A stretch of DNA of 64,000 nt from Tillandsia leiboldiana (lineage: Eukaryota; Streptophyta; Magnoliopsida; Poales; Bromeliaceae): contig CM055066.1 in the NCBI GenBank assembly GCA_029204045.2, positions 22,548,120 to 22,612,119 of the forward strand. The letters run 5' to 3'. Numbering within the stretch: position 1 is the stretch's first letter; each line of letters opens with the position of its first letter. Shown here piece by piece: positions 11,307 to 22,202 of this stretch. The notes beneath the pieces are model-generated. The model worked only from the letters and a program-made list of their open reading frames with translations. It had not been told where the DNA came from and searched no databases. The translations under genes and the position numbers were made by a program.

Positions 11307-12930
11307 TGTCACGGGGTCAGCTTTTCGCCTTAACATTACCCCGTGCGGCGCTCAAGTGTCGCACACCCGAGCCAGCCTTCCCGAGTCCCCTTGCCACGGA
11401 CACGCCCTCGAACTTAAACAGCGGGATCAAACTCAAGCATTAACCAAGCATGCTCCTCCACGAGCCTGACTGCCCGGCGCCGCGCCTTACGTCGAACCCT
11501 TTGTCAAACTCCGCGAGTTCCGAACAAACAGCCCCGCCACCGAGGCTGGCCTTCAAGCCGAGTATATTCCGCCTAGCCGGACAAACTCTCCTCGAGAGTG
11601 CTACTAACCGAATGTCCCTTTGCCTCCGAAGCAAACATCCAGGACAATACAAGTTCTCACAACTTAGTCCACTTGAATGGGCCCGAGCGAGTTGCCCTTG
11701 CGCGTTCCGCTCGTCTGCTTAACCGAGCGACCCGTCCCACGCATCTCGCCCGTCTGCCAGCCCATTGCCTTGCCAAGGCGCCGCGCGCCCCGCAATTCCC
11801 ACGACAGGATCCATAGTCAGGTCGGGCATGTCCCGTTCCGCCGGCCACCTAGTTCCGTCATCGCTCCCGATTCGGTCCAAGGTCCGCTTCCCGAATACCC
11901 CACACTACTTGTCCCCGCGTGTGTTCCCTTCGCAAGGGTTTGCCAACCTAGCGACATTCTCCCCGCGTCGCCAACCCCCTGGCACCTCCATTGCACGACC
12001 ATGCTTGGCCGCCAACACACTTGGCCCAGCATCCAAGGTTGCTTGACGGATGTCGCTCACAATCGAATCAGCCTCGCTCCGCTTCGCTAGCCATTCGGCA
12101 CCTCCATTGCCCGGCCATGCCTGGCCGCCAACACCCTCGGTCCTCTCCATGGCTCACTTCACGAAAACCAGCATCGATTGTCTCCTCTTACTTCGTGGGC
12201 CGCGCCGCACGAATCCCCGCTCGGCACCGCTGCCTTTGCGAGCCTTGTCCATTACGGCGGACCGACCGTTCCTTCGCCTCGCGAACTTCGTAGGCCTCGC
12301 GCCTCACGAATCCCCGCTAGGCACCCACATGCCTTTGCAAGCCTTGTCCATTGAGGCGGGCCAACCTTTCGCAAGACTGTCCCTCATCCGCTCGTTCGCT
12401 CCACTACAGAGATCCGAAACGGCATAAGGTAGTGCAAGCGAACCTAGAGGCAAAACCTCTGGGCCAACCCCGCTCCGTAATGCCGTCGACCTCGTGTCTT
12501 TGGCATTACCCCAAGCCCGTGTGCTCAACGACCATCAAATCCCGCTCACACGAACTTAGGCTTGGCGACTCCGCTCCCCAAGGGATGGCCTATGTCCTAT
12601 AGGCCAACGGGGGGAGTCGGGGCCACTTCGCAAGTGTCCAACCCCTCCTCTAAATAACCCACGAGGCATCCACCCCTTTGGCACCCCGGGGGTACAAAGG
12701 TGCTCACCGAGGGGTACGTTTTGAAACCCCACATGCGGCACCATTTTCATGGTCATGGCATGGGCCATTGCTAGGGAATTGCCCCCGTTGGTTCGCCCAC
12801 GGCTCAACCCTGACGGATTGTCCCAACTTCGCAAACCCATAACTCTGTCAACCCAAATGCCTACCAAATGTCCTCCAAAAGTGGCCCCCAAAGGATGTCA
12901 CGGTCGAACCAACATGATCGACAGGTGACA
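11307..12930 (-). repeat. Element M 3' LTR (left), 1624 bp
   Basis: The ends are TGTCACGGGG and CAGGTGACA. It is almost base-for-base the same as the right copy except for about 102 bp (roughly 12682-12785) absent there. A GGCCTAT/ATAGGCC inverted repeat lies at about 12589-12606. No gene. Confidence 0.88.
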
Positions 12931-15709
12931 GACTCCCCCACCCAAGTTATCGACGCCCTCGTCGATGTCCATCCGTTCTCCAGCTTCGTTGATAGCTGCC
13001 AACTACTACTCCAGATCAGAGCCGCCCTCGGCCTTGGCATCGCATGCCACACTGACCCACACTTGAGCATGTCCGCTACCCAACGTGACGCTTCCGTGCT
13101 TCCAGCTTGGTTGATAGCTGCCAACCACTACTCCAGATCAGAGCCGCCATCGGCCTTGGCATCGCATGCCACACTGACCCGCCCTTGAGTATGTCCGCTA
13201 CCCAACGCGTTGCTGAAACTCCTTGGTCCTCTCGACCAAACCTAGATCAGAGCCGCCCTCGGCCTTGGCATCCCATGCCACACTGACCCAATACACTGTA
13301 CAAATCCATTCTGTCCCCTTGAGTTGAAGCTCCCCAGCTCCGGATGCCTCCCCCGCACCACAAAACTCCTTCACGGAACTAGAATATTTACCTTGTCGTC
13401 TGCTCACAACAACCCAGAGGGCACTGGCACGTCCCTGCAACTCGGTTCTTCTCGAGGCGCTACTCAGCCCTTCTGTCCCTTTCGCCCCTACTTAACCCAA
13501 GTCTCCTGCAGCTAGTCGCCAACCTTGTGCCTCCCTCGCAGGGAAATCCCTTTCCAGCTAGCGATCTCTTCCCAGAACGCTACCGGACCAACCCCTGCAC
13601 TCGGTATACTCCGCGAATACACCTATTCCAAGCGTGCACGGGTTCCTTTGAAATCAGTAGAGTGGCCCTCCCTCGCTCCCTCCGAGGTCAAACTCCAAAC
13701 GTCCCAACGTCTTGGAGCGTCCAACGCGAATCAGCTCGCAGCTCGGCTTCGCTTCTCCACCTCAAAATATCACAAACTGTGGTCGGGCCAGATCGCATCC
13801 AACCCCTTCCAATATCCATGAGTACTTCTGCCTTTCTCGTGCCACTCCGCACACAACTTTTGCCTCACAAATGCCCCCGCAATCACACAACGTCAAGCCA
13901 TCACCATCGTCTCCACGAGTTTTCGAGTCTTTCGTCGAGACAAGCTTTGTCCTCGGCTACTTCGCACCTCTACTTGCTCCACCATGAACTCTTGTCGTGC
14001 CTCCTGACTGCTCCGCACTTTCCCTACTCGTTGCTGCTTAGCACCTTTGGCTTCTGTACTCCCGGTCGCTCAAGCCCACTCCCTCTAGGCTCTCGCTAAA
14101 CCCGACTTCGGTCCTCCACCAAAGTCCTCGGCCAAGTTCGAGACTAACGACACCTCGTTTCCATTGCTCAAACTTGCCGTCCTCCATACCTCCAGCAATC
14201 ACCTTCGCAATAGCCGCTGAACGGAACCCAAGCTTAACCCATCTGCTAGTCTTTCTCACAACTGCTGGTAATGGTGATGTCGCCATCCAACGTCCACCCC
14301 CTCACAAATTGCGATACCTCGACCCTTTGAGTTGACAACTGAGTCTTTCCCCTCCCAGCAACCTGTCACTAGGCGATCCTGGACCACAGTCCACCCGAGT
14401 GTCATGACTTGTCTCCACGTCTACACTCGAGTCCCAGTCCCTCCGCTCCAAAAGCTCAGGTCCTCGCACAACCTTTGCAATCTGCCAGCAGAGCCCACAC
14501 GATCCGTCGCACGGATACGTGCCCGCTATCTCGAGACCTTAGCACTGTCACTGCTTTTCCCGAACATAGCTCCTTACCCTGTTCCTCTGAACAAAGTCCA
14601 ATCTCATCGTTTGATTCGCTCGAATAGGGAGTCCCATTCGTCCAGCCTGTGGCCACACCATCGAGAGCAACCGATCTCCCATCGGCCTTCTCGCCCCAAG
14701 TGAGAAACACCAAACCATCCAGCAACCCTTGGCCCACTTCACAACCTAGCCCAAAGCTTAGCTGTTACTGCCACGGACCCGATCAGTCTTGGTTCCCAAC
14801 TTGTGCTCCACGAAGTTAACTCCTCTGACATGTGTGTTTTTCTCCGCCACGTTCCTTAGACAAGATCCCTTATCAAGTTACCAAACATCGGGGCCACATT
14901 CTGCTCAAATGTGCTCCCCCACCCTGAGTCGCAAGCTCCGCCGAGCGCACTCAGACCAAATCCAGGCATTCGCAATGCCCACTTCCGCTGCGCGAGTTTC
15001 GGTTCTACCACAACCTTGACTACACCCAACAGCGGGATCCACGTCATTCGTCCATTGTACACGTGGATGCTGTTCTGAACAATCAACGCTGTCACCGCCC
15101 TGCCCAGATACAGACTTTTCTCCTTACCCTAGGAGTACAGGTTCAATTGCGATCTCTTTCTCGCATCGAGATAACCCTTTTCAATTCACGGGTACACACT
15201 CGAAGAGTAATCGATCTCCCATCGATCTTCTTGTACTGAAACACTTAAACTCAGTCACTACGAAGAAACCCTTCTGTCGCGTGTGCTGCATCCCAATCCT
15301 TCCCTTCTAGAGATTCATCCGCTGCAAGACCACAATCCCGGAAGCACATCGTCGCACAATGTGTTCCTCTCTTTCCCAAGCCGCGAACACCACTTCACGA
15401 GCTCGGATTCCTTAGGCACCCGCCTAATTCCACTCCGTGGTAACCGCGACCACGGACCACATAATGATTCTCCCAATCATTGCCTCATCGCGTGCCACGC
15501 GACTCCGGACTTAGCCATTTTTACAAGTATTGTACTAGAATTCGCTGCACTCTGACTCCGCATCTCCCACAAGCGTAGTACCGCCACAGTGCCTCGCCGA
15601 CGCCTAGTACCTTCGTTGGAGTGACTACACTCACACCAACTTCGCCGCCAAGGTCGCACCTTCCGGCCAAATCTTTAACCCATGAGCTCAACTTAGCTCT
15701 GATACCACT
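12931..15709 (-). mobile_element. Element M interior, no recognised gene
   Basis: This 2.8-kb segment lacks gag, protease, RT or integrase motifs on either strand. Open frames up to 190 codons (13527-14099, plus strand) run against the element and show no family signature. Near the polypurine end a block containing AGATCAGAGCCGCC and GGCATCGCATGCCACACTGA occurs three times (about 13011-13060, 13133-13180, 13244-13290). CGATCTCCCATCG-type words recur at 14670 and 15210. I see nothing else. Confidence 0.6.
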
Positions 15710-17231
15710 TGTCACGGGGTCAGCTTTTTCGCCTTAACATTACCCCGTGCGGCGCTCAAGTGTCGCACACCAGAGCCAGCCTTCCCGAGTCCCCTTGCCA
15801 CGGACACGCCCTCGAACTTAAACAGCGGGATCAAACTCAAGCATTAACCAAGCATGCTCCTCCACGAGCCTGACTGCCCGGCGCCGCGCCTTACGTCGAA
15901 CCCTTTGTCGAACTCCGCGAGTTCCGAACAAACAGCCCCGCCACCGAGGCTGGCCTTCAAGCCGAGTATATTCCGCCTAGCCGGACAAACTCTCCTCGAG
16001 AGTGCTACTAACCGAATGTCCCTTTGCCTCCGAAGCAAACATCCAGGACAATACAAGTTCTCACAACTTAGTCCACTTGAATGGGCCCGAGCGAGTTGCC
16101 CTTGCGCGTTCCGCTCGTCTGCTTAACCGAGCGACCCGTCCCACGCATCTCGCCTGTCTGCCAGCCCATTGCCTTGCCAAGGCGCCGCGCGCCCCGCAAT
16201 TCCCACGACAGGATCCATAGTCAGGTCGGGCATGTCCCGTTCCGCCGGCCACCTAGTTCCGTCATCACTCCCGATTCGGTCCAAGGTCCGCTTCCCGAAT
16301 ACCCCACACTACTTGTCCCCGCGTGTGTTCCCTTCGCAAGGGTTTGCCAACCTAGCGACATTCTCCCCGCGTCGCCAACCCCCTGGCACCTCCATTGCAC
16401 GACCATGCTTGGCCGCCAACACACTCGGCCCAGCATCCAAGGTTGCTTGACGGATGTCGCTCACAATCGAATCAGCCTCGCTCCGCTTCGCTAGCCATTC
16501 GGCACCTCCATTGCCCGGCCATGCCTGGCCGCCAACACCCTCGGTCCTCTCCATGGCTCACTTCACGAAAACCAGCATCGATTGTCTCCTCTTACTTCGT
16601 GGGCCGCGCCGCACAAATCCCCGCTCGGCACCGCTGCCTTTGCGAGCCTTGTCCATTACGGCGGACCGACCGTTCCTTCGCCTCGCGAACTTCGTAGGCC
16701 TCGCGCCTCACGAATCCCCGCTAGGCACCCACATGCCTTTGCAAGCCTTGTCCATTGAGGCGAACCAACCTTTCGCAAGACTGTCCCTCATCCGCTCATT
16801 CGCTCCACTACAAAGATCCGAAACGGCATAAGGTAGTGCAAGCGAACCTAGAGGCAAAACCTCTGGGCCAACCCCGCTCCGTAATGCCGTCGACCTCGTG
16901 TCTTTGGCATTACCCCAAGCCCGTGTGCTCAACGACCATCAAATCCCGCTCACACGAACTTAGGCTTGGCGACTCCGCTCGCCAAGGGATGGCCTATGTC
17001 CTATAGGCCAACGGGGGAGTCGGGGCCACTTCGCAAGTGTCGAACCCCTCCTCTAAATAACCCACGAGGCATCCACCCCTTTGGCATTACCCCAAGCCCA
17101 CGGCTCAACCCTGACGGATTGTCCCAACTTCGCAAACCCGTAACTCTGTCAACCCAAATGCCTACCAAATGTCCTCCAAAAGTGGCCCCCCAAGGATGTC
17201 ACGGTCGAACCAACATGATCGACACGTGACA
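15710..17231 (-). repeat. Element M 5' LTR (right), 1522 bp
   Basis: Same ends as the left copy, with a few substitutions over 1.5 kb. It lacks the 102-bp segment: GGCATTACCCCAAGCCCA replaces the left-copy block between GGCA and CCACGGCTCAACCC. Recent insertion is inferred from LTR similarity. Confidence 0.88.
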
Positions 17232-18651
17232 GCGCGCCCGCGCGCCCGCACAGGCCCGCGCGCGCCTGCGCGCGGCCCGCGCAGGCCCGTGCGCGGCCAT
17301 GCCGCGCGCACCTGCGCGCGGCCAAGCAGTGCCGCGCGCACCTGCGCGCGGCCCTGCCGCGCGCGCCGGCGCGCAGCCATTCCGCGCGCGCCTGCGCGGA
17401 CAGGCAGCGCCGCGCGCACCTGCGCGCGGCCCTGCCGCGCGTGCCTGCGCGCGGCCAGGCAGGGCCTGCCGCGCGCGCCTGCGCGCGGCCTGGCAGCGCC
17501 GCGTGCAGCACTTTGCTGCACGCGGCGCCGTGCCCAGCGGCACCTCGCCGCAGGGTGCTGCCAATAGCAGCACCCTGGCGCCGCGCGTGCGCCGTTGCGC
17601 GCGCGCGCGGCCGCCGGCGACGGCAAATTAAACCAATAATTTATAAAAATCCCGCAAAATCCAATAAATCCAAAAAACTATTTTTTTAGCTCTTTAGAAA
17701 TCCAAACAAAATCCCAAGCTCTCCAAAAGCCGAGAAAACCTCAAAAACCCAAAAAAAACTGAATTTTGCTTACCTCCACGATGCTCGCCGCACGCCCACG
17801 AGCTCCACGCGGGCTCCAACGGCGAGTCCAAAAATCCGAGATCACCACAAAAACCCTCTTCTTCCTTCTCTTTTCCTTTTCCTCTCTTTTCTTTTCCTTT
17901 CTTTCTTTCTTCCTTTTTCTTTCTTTCTCTCTCCTGCAGAGGGAGACTGGGGGAAGCTTTTATAAAGCAAAAAGCTTTATTAATTAATTAGATAATTAAT
18001 TAATTCCAAAAACTCCAACTCCAACTCACTTTTTGCCGTCGGGCTCTCCGCCGCTGCCCGGAACCTCCCGAACTCCGCTGTAAATCGAAAATACACGCGC
18101 TCACAGCTTTTTCTCTTCAAAAAGCTCATCTGTTGAGGCGGGGTGCTCAAATCAATTACCGGCTCCAAAATTGCCAGTTCCAACTCACTTTTTGCCTCCG
18201 GGTCCTCCGCGTCAGTCCGGAACCTCCCGAACCTCGCTGTAAATCAAAAGTACACGTGTCAACAGCTTTTTCTCTTCAAAAAGCTTATCCGTTGAGTCGG
18301 GGTGCTCAAATCAATTACCGGCTCCAAAATTGCCAGTTCCGACTCACTTTTTGCCTCCGGGTCCTCCGCGTCAGTCCGGAACCTCCCGAACCTCGCTGTA
18401 AATCAAAAGTACACGTGTTCCAAGTGTTCCTGAATTCCCAGCACTCCACGGTGAAGTCTGAAATTCCCAATCTCACCCTCAATCGGCCTACAAGGCCCGG
18501 AAAAACCCCGAATCGAGCTGGAGCTTCCGCGTTGATCCGAATCAACCCGGCATCAACTGAAAAATCAGATACAACATGCTCAAGGCAACTCTCTGCTCCA
18601 AGTCATCTGTGTGGTCGGCGCGCTATCCAAAGCCCCGGTACTCTACACAGG

Positions 18652-19013
18652 GGCAGAAAGTATGGTACCAACAGCGGTGGAGTATCAGCTCCTCCGGCAA
18701 CAACTACGAGAGATGGCCGGGCAGTTAGCAACCTTATGGAACAAGTGCGTCCGTTGACGCAACTATCGACTACACCAGTGGAGGTCACCCAGGCTCCTCT
18801 GCCCGGACCAGCCGCGCTAGTGACCGGGACCGCCGGTGGCGGACAGCGAGACTATGGTCGCCCCTCCTCCGACCACGGTAACCGGGGCACCGTCGGTTCA
18901 GGCAACAACACCTTCAGTAGCACCAACACCAGTAACAGCGGGACTTCTGCCAGGGGCCACTGTTGGAGACCCCTTGAGAGAGACCATGGTGGCGCCTACC
19001 CCTAGAATGTCCA
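18652..19013 (+). pseudogene. gag: Tekay gag, N-terminal remnant
   Basis: Directly after the E1 target copy, the plus strand reads a glutamine- and leucine-rich start (EYQLLRQQLREMAGQLATL) in one frame and stops at TGA. It continues as MEQVRPLTQLSTTPVEVTQ and a Gly/Pro-rich linker in another frame. This fits the region before the gag core of Tekay elements. The core domain (A-E-x-W) is absent: the next gag sequence after the TRIM is already the C-terminal zinc-knuckle part. So a frameshift and a deletion preceded or accompanied the TRIM insertion. Confidence 0.6.
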
Positions 19014-19589
19014 CGTGACACCCCCGGAATTTGGATTAGTCCTCTATATAAATGATATAATAGGACTAAATCTCTAACCCGGCTATAGCATTTTGGATGG
19101 TAGTAAGATCCAAGAGGAACATAAGAGTTAATCGTGCTAGAGCTAGAGTAGTTCTAGGATGGGTGACCCCCTGGGAAGTGGGGCGTCATAGTTGGTATCA
19201 GAGCCATTCACCAGCCGGAAATGTGAGATGAGTCTCGGCTGAGCCAGGGTTATATAGCGGGTAGAGCGAGGCTCCCCGGCAAATGACCGTTGTGAGTGGA
19301 GTGCAGCTCCTCACAAGGTCGGCTAAGGCTAGCGAGACGAGTCTCACATCGCCTGGTGCTTGTGAGTGTGCTTGAGCCTGACGTGGACGTCAGGGCTTAA
19401 AGTGGGGAAGAATGTGACACCCCCGGAATTTGGATTAGTCCTCTATATAAATGATATAATAGGACTAAATCTCTAACCCGGCTATAGCATTTTGGATGGT
19501 AGTAAGATCCAAGAGGAATATGAGAGTTAATCGTGCTAGAGCTAGAGTAGTTCTAGGATGGGTGACCCCCTGGGAAGTGGGGCGTCACA
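19014..19589 (+). mobile_element. TRIM copy A (Cassandra-like)
   Basis: LTRs 19014-19190 and 19413-19589 (177 bp each) flank 222 bp. TGGTATCAGAGCC follows the first LTR and AAAGTGGGGAAGAA precedes the second, giving primer site and polypurine tract. Each LTR holds a 5S rRNA-like block (19107-19180 and 19506-19579) with GGATGGGTGACCCCCTGGGA. The first base is C instead of T and the first LTR ends GTCATA. Flanks GTCCA and CCGAT do not match, so no target duplication is recognisable. It sits within Tekay gag. Confidence 0.88.
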
Positions 19590-20035
19590 CCGATGCCGCG
19601 GGGAAAGCCCCTGTCCAGCAGACCGAATGGGATAGGGCGACGGCGAACTTGGCAAATTCCAAGAGGTAGTCGATGGAGCCACTGCGGTGGAGCGCCCGAT
19701 GGGAGAGCTCAGGTCACTGCGGGGATAAAGAGTGAACTCAGCTAAATTTTGGAAACAAGCATACCAAGAGGAGCCGGCCTCCTAAATACCTGAGACGGCA
19801 ACAAGGAACCAAGAATGCGCCGATGGGAGGACAATGGCCGGTGGACAAGTCTTGCATCATTTGCGATGGAATACACCAAGTGACCGGATGTCCCCAGAAG
19901 CAAGACCACTGTTTTCGATACGGCAAACCGGGGCACTATCGTTTCGACTGCCCTCGGAGATGGGGACATCATCCGTAGCAGCATTCCACCCTTCCACCTC
20001 GCTTCATGTTTTCGCCCTACCTTAGTTATTAGGAG
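19590..20035 (+). pseudogene. gag: Tekay gag C-terminus with two zinc knuckles
   Basis: One frame reads PVQQTEWDRATANLANSKR then stops. Further on, the plus strand encodes CIICDGIHQVTGC and, 10 residues later, CFRYGKPGHYRFDC. The first is a C-x2-C-x3-H-x4-C knuckle. The second has the C-x2-C-x4-H-x4-C spacing with its second Cys replaced by Tyr (TAC). Such knuckles bind the element RNA during packaging. Stops and frame changes make the segment non-functional. It begins at the TRIM A boundary. Confidence 0.7.
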
Positions 20036-20884
20036 AAATTCCCATCGTAGGAATAAGTTCGGTCGGAACCTCCGGCTACCCCTCGAGGCAGGCGACTGTA
20101 TTCCTGCCTGCCCAGCGAGGGTGAGGCGGGTTCTTAGTCTCTAAGAACTGATGAGGTTTCCGTGAAGGTTATTGGTGTAGCGCTTGGGGCCGACAGTTGT
20201 GGCAATCTTTAAGCGGTAGTTGACTGCTTGAAGCTCCAAGCGAGTCTCCGGGAACCGGACTTACCGGAACTTGTAAACTTAGCTTGTAGGAACGCCTTCT
20301 GCTCGCTTTTCCATGTTGCGGGCAAGGAGCTTGGTAGAAGGCAGTCGAGTAGCATCCACGAGTACCGTATGGGTCTTGACACGAGAAGGACACGTACTCC
20401 TCTACCTCGGATAGACGACCTATGTGACCAACTATAAGGAGAAACGGCATTCCCAAAGGTTGATCTGCGGTCCGGCTATCGCCAGCCTAGAGACCGGAGT
20501 AATGACATACTGAAAACGGACCTGCGAGCTCGGAATGGTCAAGATGAGTTTACGGTTATACCGTTTAGACTCGTTAACGCACCAGTGGTGCTCTTGGGCA
20601 TGAGGAATGGGATACTCAAGCCCATCTTAGACCAGTCGGTGATAGTCCTCGAGTTGACATTCCGGTCTACTCTCGCATAGACAAGGGTTGTGGGAACACC
20701 CGCGGGTAACTCCCCAGACCCTCCGGGACTAGGAAGGGTATGCCAAAACTTATAAAGTGTGAGTTTTGGCTCCGCAAGGTGGGCTTTCTGGGGCATATTG
20801 TGTCGGGTGATGGGATTGCGGTCGACCCGAAGAAGATAGATTCGGTAACCGACTAGCCCAGGCCGACGACGGTGACTGAGATTC
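20036..20884 (+). pseudogene. pol: Tekay protease/RT remnant
   Basis: The segment is badly eroded. LPRIDDLCDQL (20404-20436) matches the L-P-R-I-D-D-L-F-D-Q-L motif of gypsy reverse transcriptases, and later frames give KVDLRSGYRQ-like and FWGI-like RT words separated by stops and deletions. The protease region (20036-20340) is unrecognisable. RT is cut at 20884-20889, and reading resumes at 32937 with SFLSLAGYYRRLVEGFSK, the connection between RT and RNase H. The join across the GAAGC duplication is clean. Confidence 0.75.
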
Positions 20885-20889
20885 GAAGC
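20885..20889. other. Target-site duplication GAAGC (left) of Sirevirus 1
   Basis: GAAGC at 20885-20889 is repeated exactly at 32937-32941, flanking the LTR pair. Confidence 0.95.
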
Positions 20890-22188
20890 TGTTGGGTTAT
20901 ATGTAATAATGGATCTAAATAGGGGAAAAAATACCTAGAGGGGGGTGAATAGGTGTAAACAATAAACACTCAAAAAATCATTGCGCAATAAAAACCCAAT
21001 GCGGAAATATAAATGAACACGCAAGATTTTTACGTGGAAAAACTCCAAACCGGAGTAAAAAACCACGGGACCGATAACACGGTGAAATCCACTAGAATTA
21101 AACACGTACAAGGTGATATACCGTACTCACAGACGACTCAACCTTTTCCATACGCTCCTAGTTGATCTTCTCCGCTCGCTCCGCAATGCGTCTCGAATCC
21201 ACGATCTGCGTCCAACGCCGAATCCACGGCGTCCAACGTCGAGTCCACGACGTCTGACCGAACCCACGGTCTTCACCCAGTAGCACGCTTCGAATCCACG
21301 AACGTACCTCGCTCCGAATCCACGAGAGCGGTTGCACCTTGAATCCACAAGGCCACGCGAGTCCACGTGCCGATTTTGGGGTAAATCGTTGTTTTTGGGT
21401 GGTGATGATCCGCCGAATACTTAGATCAAAGATAGATAGGAAATACCATCTAAGTATTCATTAGTTTGATTAAACTCAAGATGTGAGTATGAAAACCTAG
21501 AATCAAACTAATCAATATAGATGAAGAAACATAGAGTAATATCTAATGATTTCCTTTCTTCTCTATATGTGGATCTAGGGCCGTATATGATGATATTTGA
21601 TTATGACGGCTCTATGTGGATTATTTGGATTATATGGATTAGCCCTAGAAAAAGAATCATAGGGTCTATTTATAGGTTAGAAACCCTAGGAAGAATATAA
21701 GGATAAAAAACTGTCCGTTTCTGGAAATTTTCACGACGGCGATCCGGATCGGATTAGCTGTGATCCGGATCGTCGTAACGAGTCAGGCAATTCCAGAGAA
21801 ACAGGGTTCGGGATCCGGATTGTAATGCACGATCCGGATCGTTCATGAATTTCAGCAAATTCCCATGTTCGGGATCCGGATCGAAATGACTATGATCCGG
21901 ATCGGATTTGCCAATGAACAAACACCCTTCGGGATCCGGATCGGACTGTCTGATCCGGATCCTGAACATGTCCTATGTCCAGTTCTTGATTTTTATGCGA
22001 TAAAAAATTCTTCCAAGTGTTTCTCCACTACAAGAAGTATTCGGATCACCAAAAATATTTAGTTAAACTTACCTGATCCTTTTGAATTCTTCTTTCTTGA
22101 GATTGAGGTATATGATCCAAACTTCATTTATCTTTAATCTTCAAGACTTAACACTTTCACGAAATGCGCCAAAACAAAATCCGTAACA
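20890..22188 (-). repeat. Sirevirus 1 3' LTR (left)
   Basis: The ends are TGTTGGGTTATATG and CCGTAACA. In element sense it contains eight GATCCGGAT(C/T) palindromes (21961-21741), then a CCTATAAATAG TATA box (about 21675-21665), then R/U5 with the GAATCCACG-rich segment (21160-21370). Confidence 0.95.
21741..21961 (-). promoter_or_regulatory. Paired GATCCGGATC palindrome array, Sirevirus 1 left LTR
   Basis: Palindromes start at 21741, 21762, 21812, 21831, 21873, 21894, 21933 and 21952. They form four pairs with members 19-21 bp apart and pairs 60-71 bp apart, immediately upstream of the TATA box in element sense. Repeated palindromes upstream of TATA are reported for Sireviruses; the word here is specific to this family. 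The right LTR has the same set (32489-32709). Confidence 0.85.
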
Positions 22189-22202
22189 ATCTCCCCCTTT
22201 GG
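22189..22202 (-). other. Sirevirus 1 polypurine tract (primary) and extra tracts
   Basis: The plus strand ATCTCCCCCTTT directly after the left LTR is AAAGGGGGAGAT in element sense. Similar tracts lie at about 22756-22770 (CTCTCCCCCTTTTTG) and 26140-26157 (GACTCCCCCTCAATTGG). Multiple polypurine tracts are a known Sirevirus trait. X has the same at about 47118 and 47680. Confidence 0.8.

Larger units (their letters stand above)
11307..17231 (-). mobile_element. Element M: 5.9-kb LTR element without coding capacity
   Basis: Near-identical LTRs (11307-12930 and 15710-17231) start TGTCACGGGGTC and end GTGACA. The primer site AGCTCTGATACCA (15695-15707) is next to the right LTR and the polypurine complement GACTCCCCCA (12931-12940) next to the left, so it reads right to left. 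The flanks share GCGC-type sequence; against the uninterrupted left E1 LTR near 4201 the duplication is about 4-6 bp and cannot be fixed because the target is a CG repeat. The interior has no recognisable gag or pol, so it looks like a LARD. High LTR identity makes it younger than E1. Confidence 0.85.
1125..18647 (-). mobile_element. E1, non-autonomous Tekay-like LTR element with 4.6-kb LTRs
   Basis: Two long direct repeats (1125-5709 and 7942-18647) begin TGTCACGCCC and end CTCTACA. They flank only 2.2 kb that holds decayed gag and no pol. A primer site sits next to the right LTR and a polypurine tract next to the left LTR, so the element reads right to left. Flanks share CAGG (1121-1124 and 18648-18651), a target duplication with an imperfect fifth base. 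Removing E1 joins the Tekay leader to Tekay gag. The right LTR is enlarged by element M, a piece of another LTR and an assembly gap. The class resembles LARD or TR-GAG elements, presumably mobilised by an autonomous Tekay. Confidence 0.85.
7942..18647 (-). repeat. E1 5' LTR (right copy), interrupted
   Basis: It starts TGTCACGCCCGGGG (one C shorter than the left copy) and ends GGTACTCTACA. Segments 7942-9030, 10085-11306 and 17232-18647 are collinear with the left LTR, with many small indels. Foreign to it are the N gap (9031-9130), the tail of another LTR (9131-10084) and element M (11307-17231). Left-LTR sequence about 2215-2994 has no counterpart and must be hidden by the gap. A candidate splice acceptor CTTTTGCAG ends near 8030 and a donor lies near 17773. 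Hairpin arms are at 8366-8372 and 8386-8392. Confidence 0.8.

Noticed and set aside
13527..14099. 190-codon ORF in the M interior as a gene
   Set aside because: It is on the strand opposite to the element, Ser/Pro/Leu-rich with no recognisable domain, and other frames are equally open.
19009..19594. Target-site duplication of TRIM A
   Set aside because: GTCCA and CCGAT do not match, and shifting the ends gives only CCACG against CACCG; not accepted.
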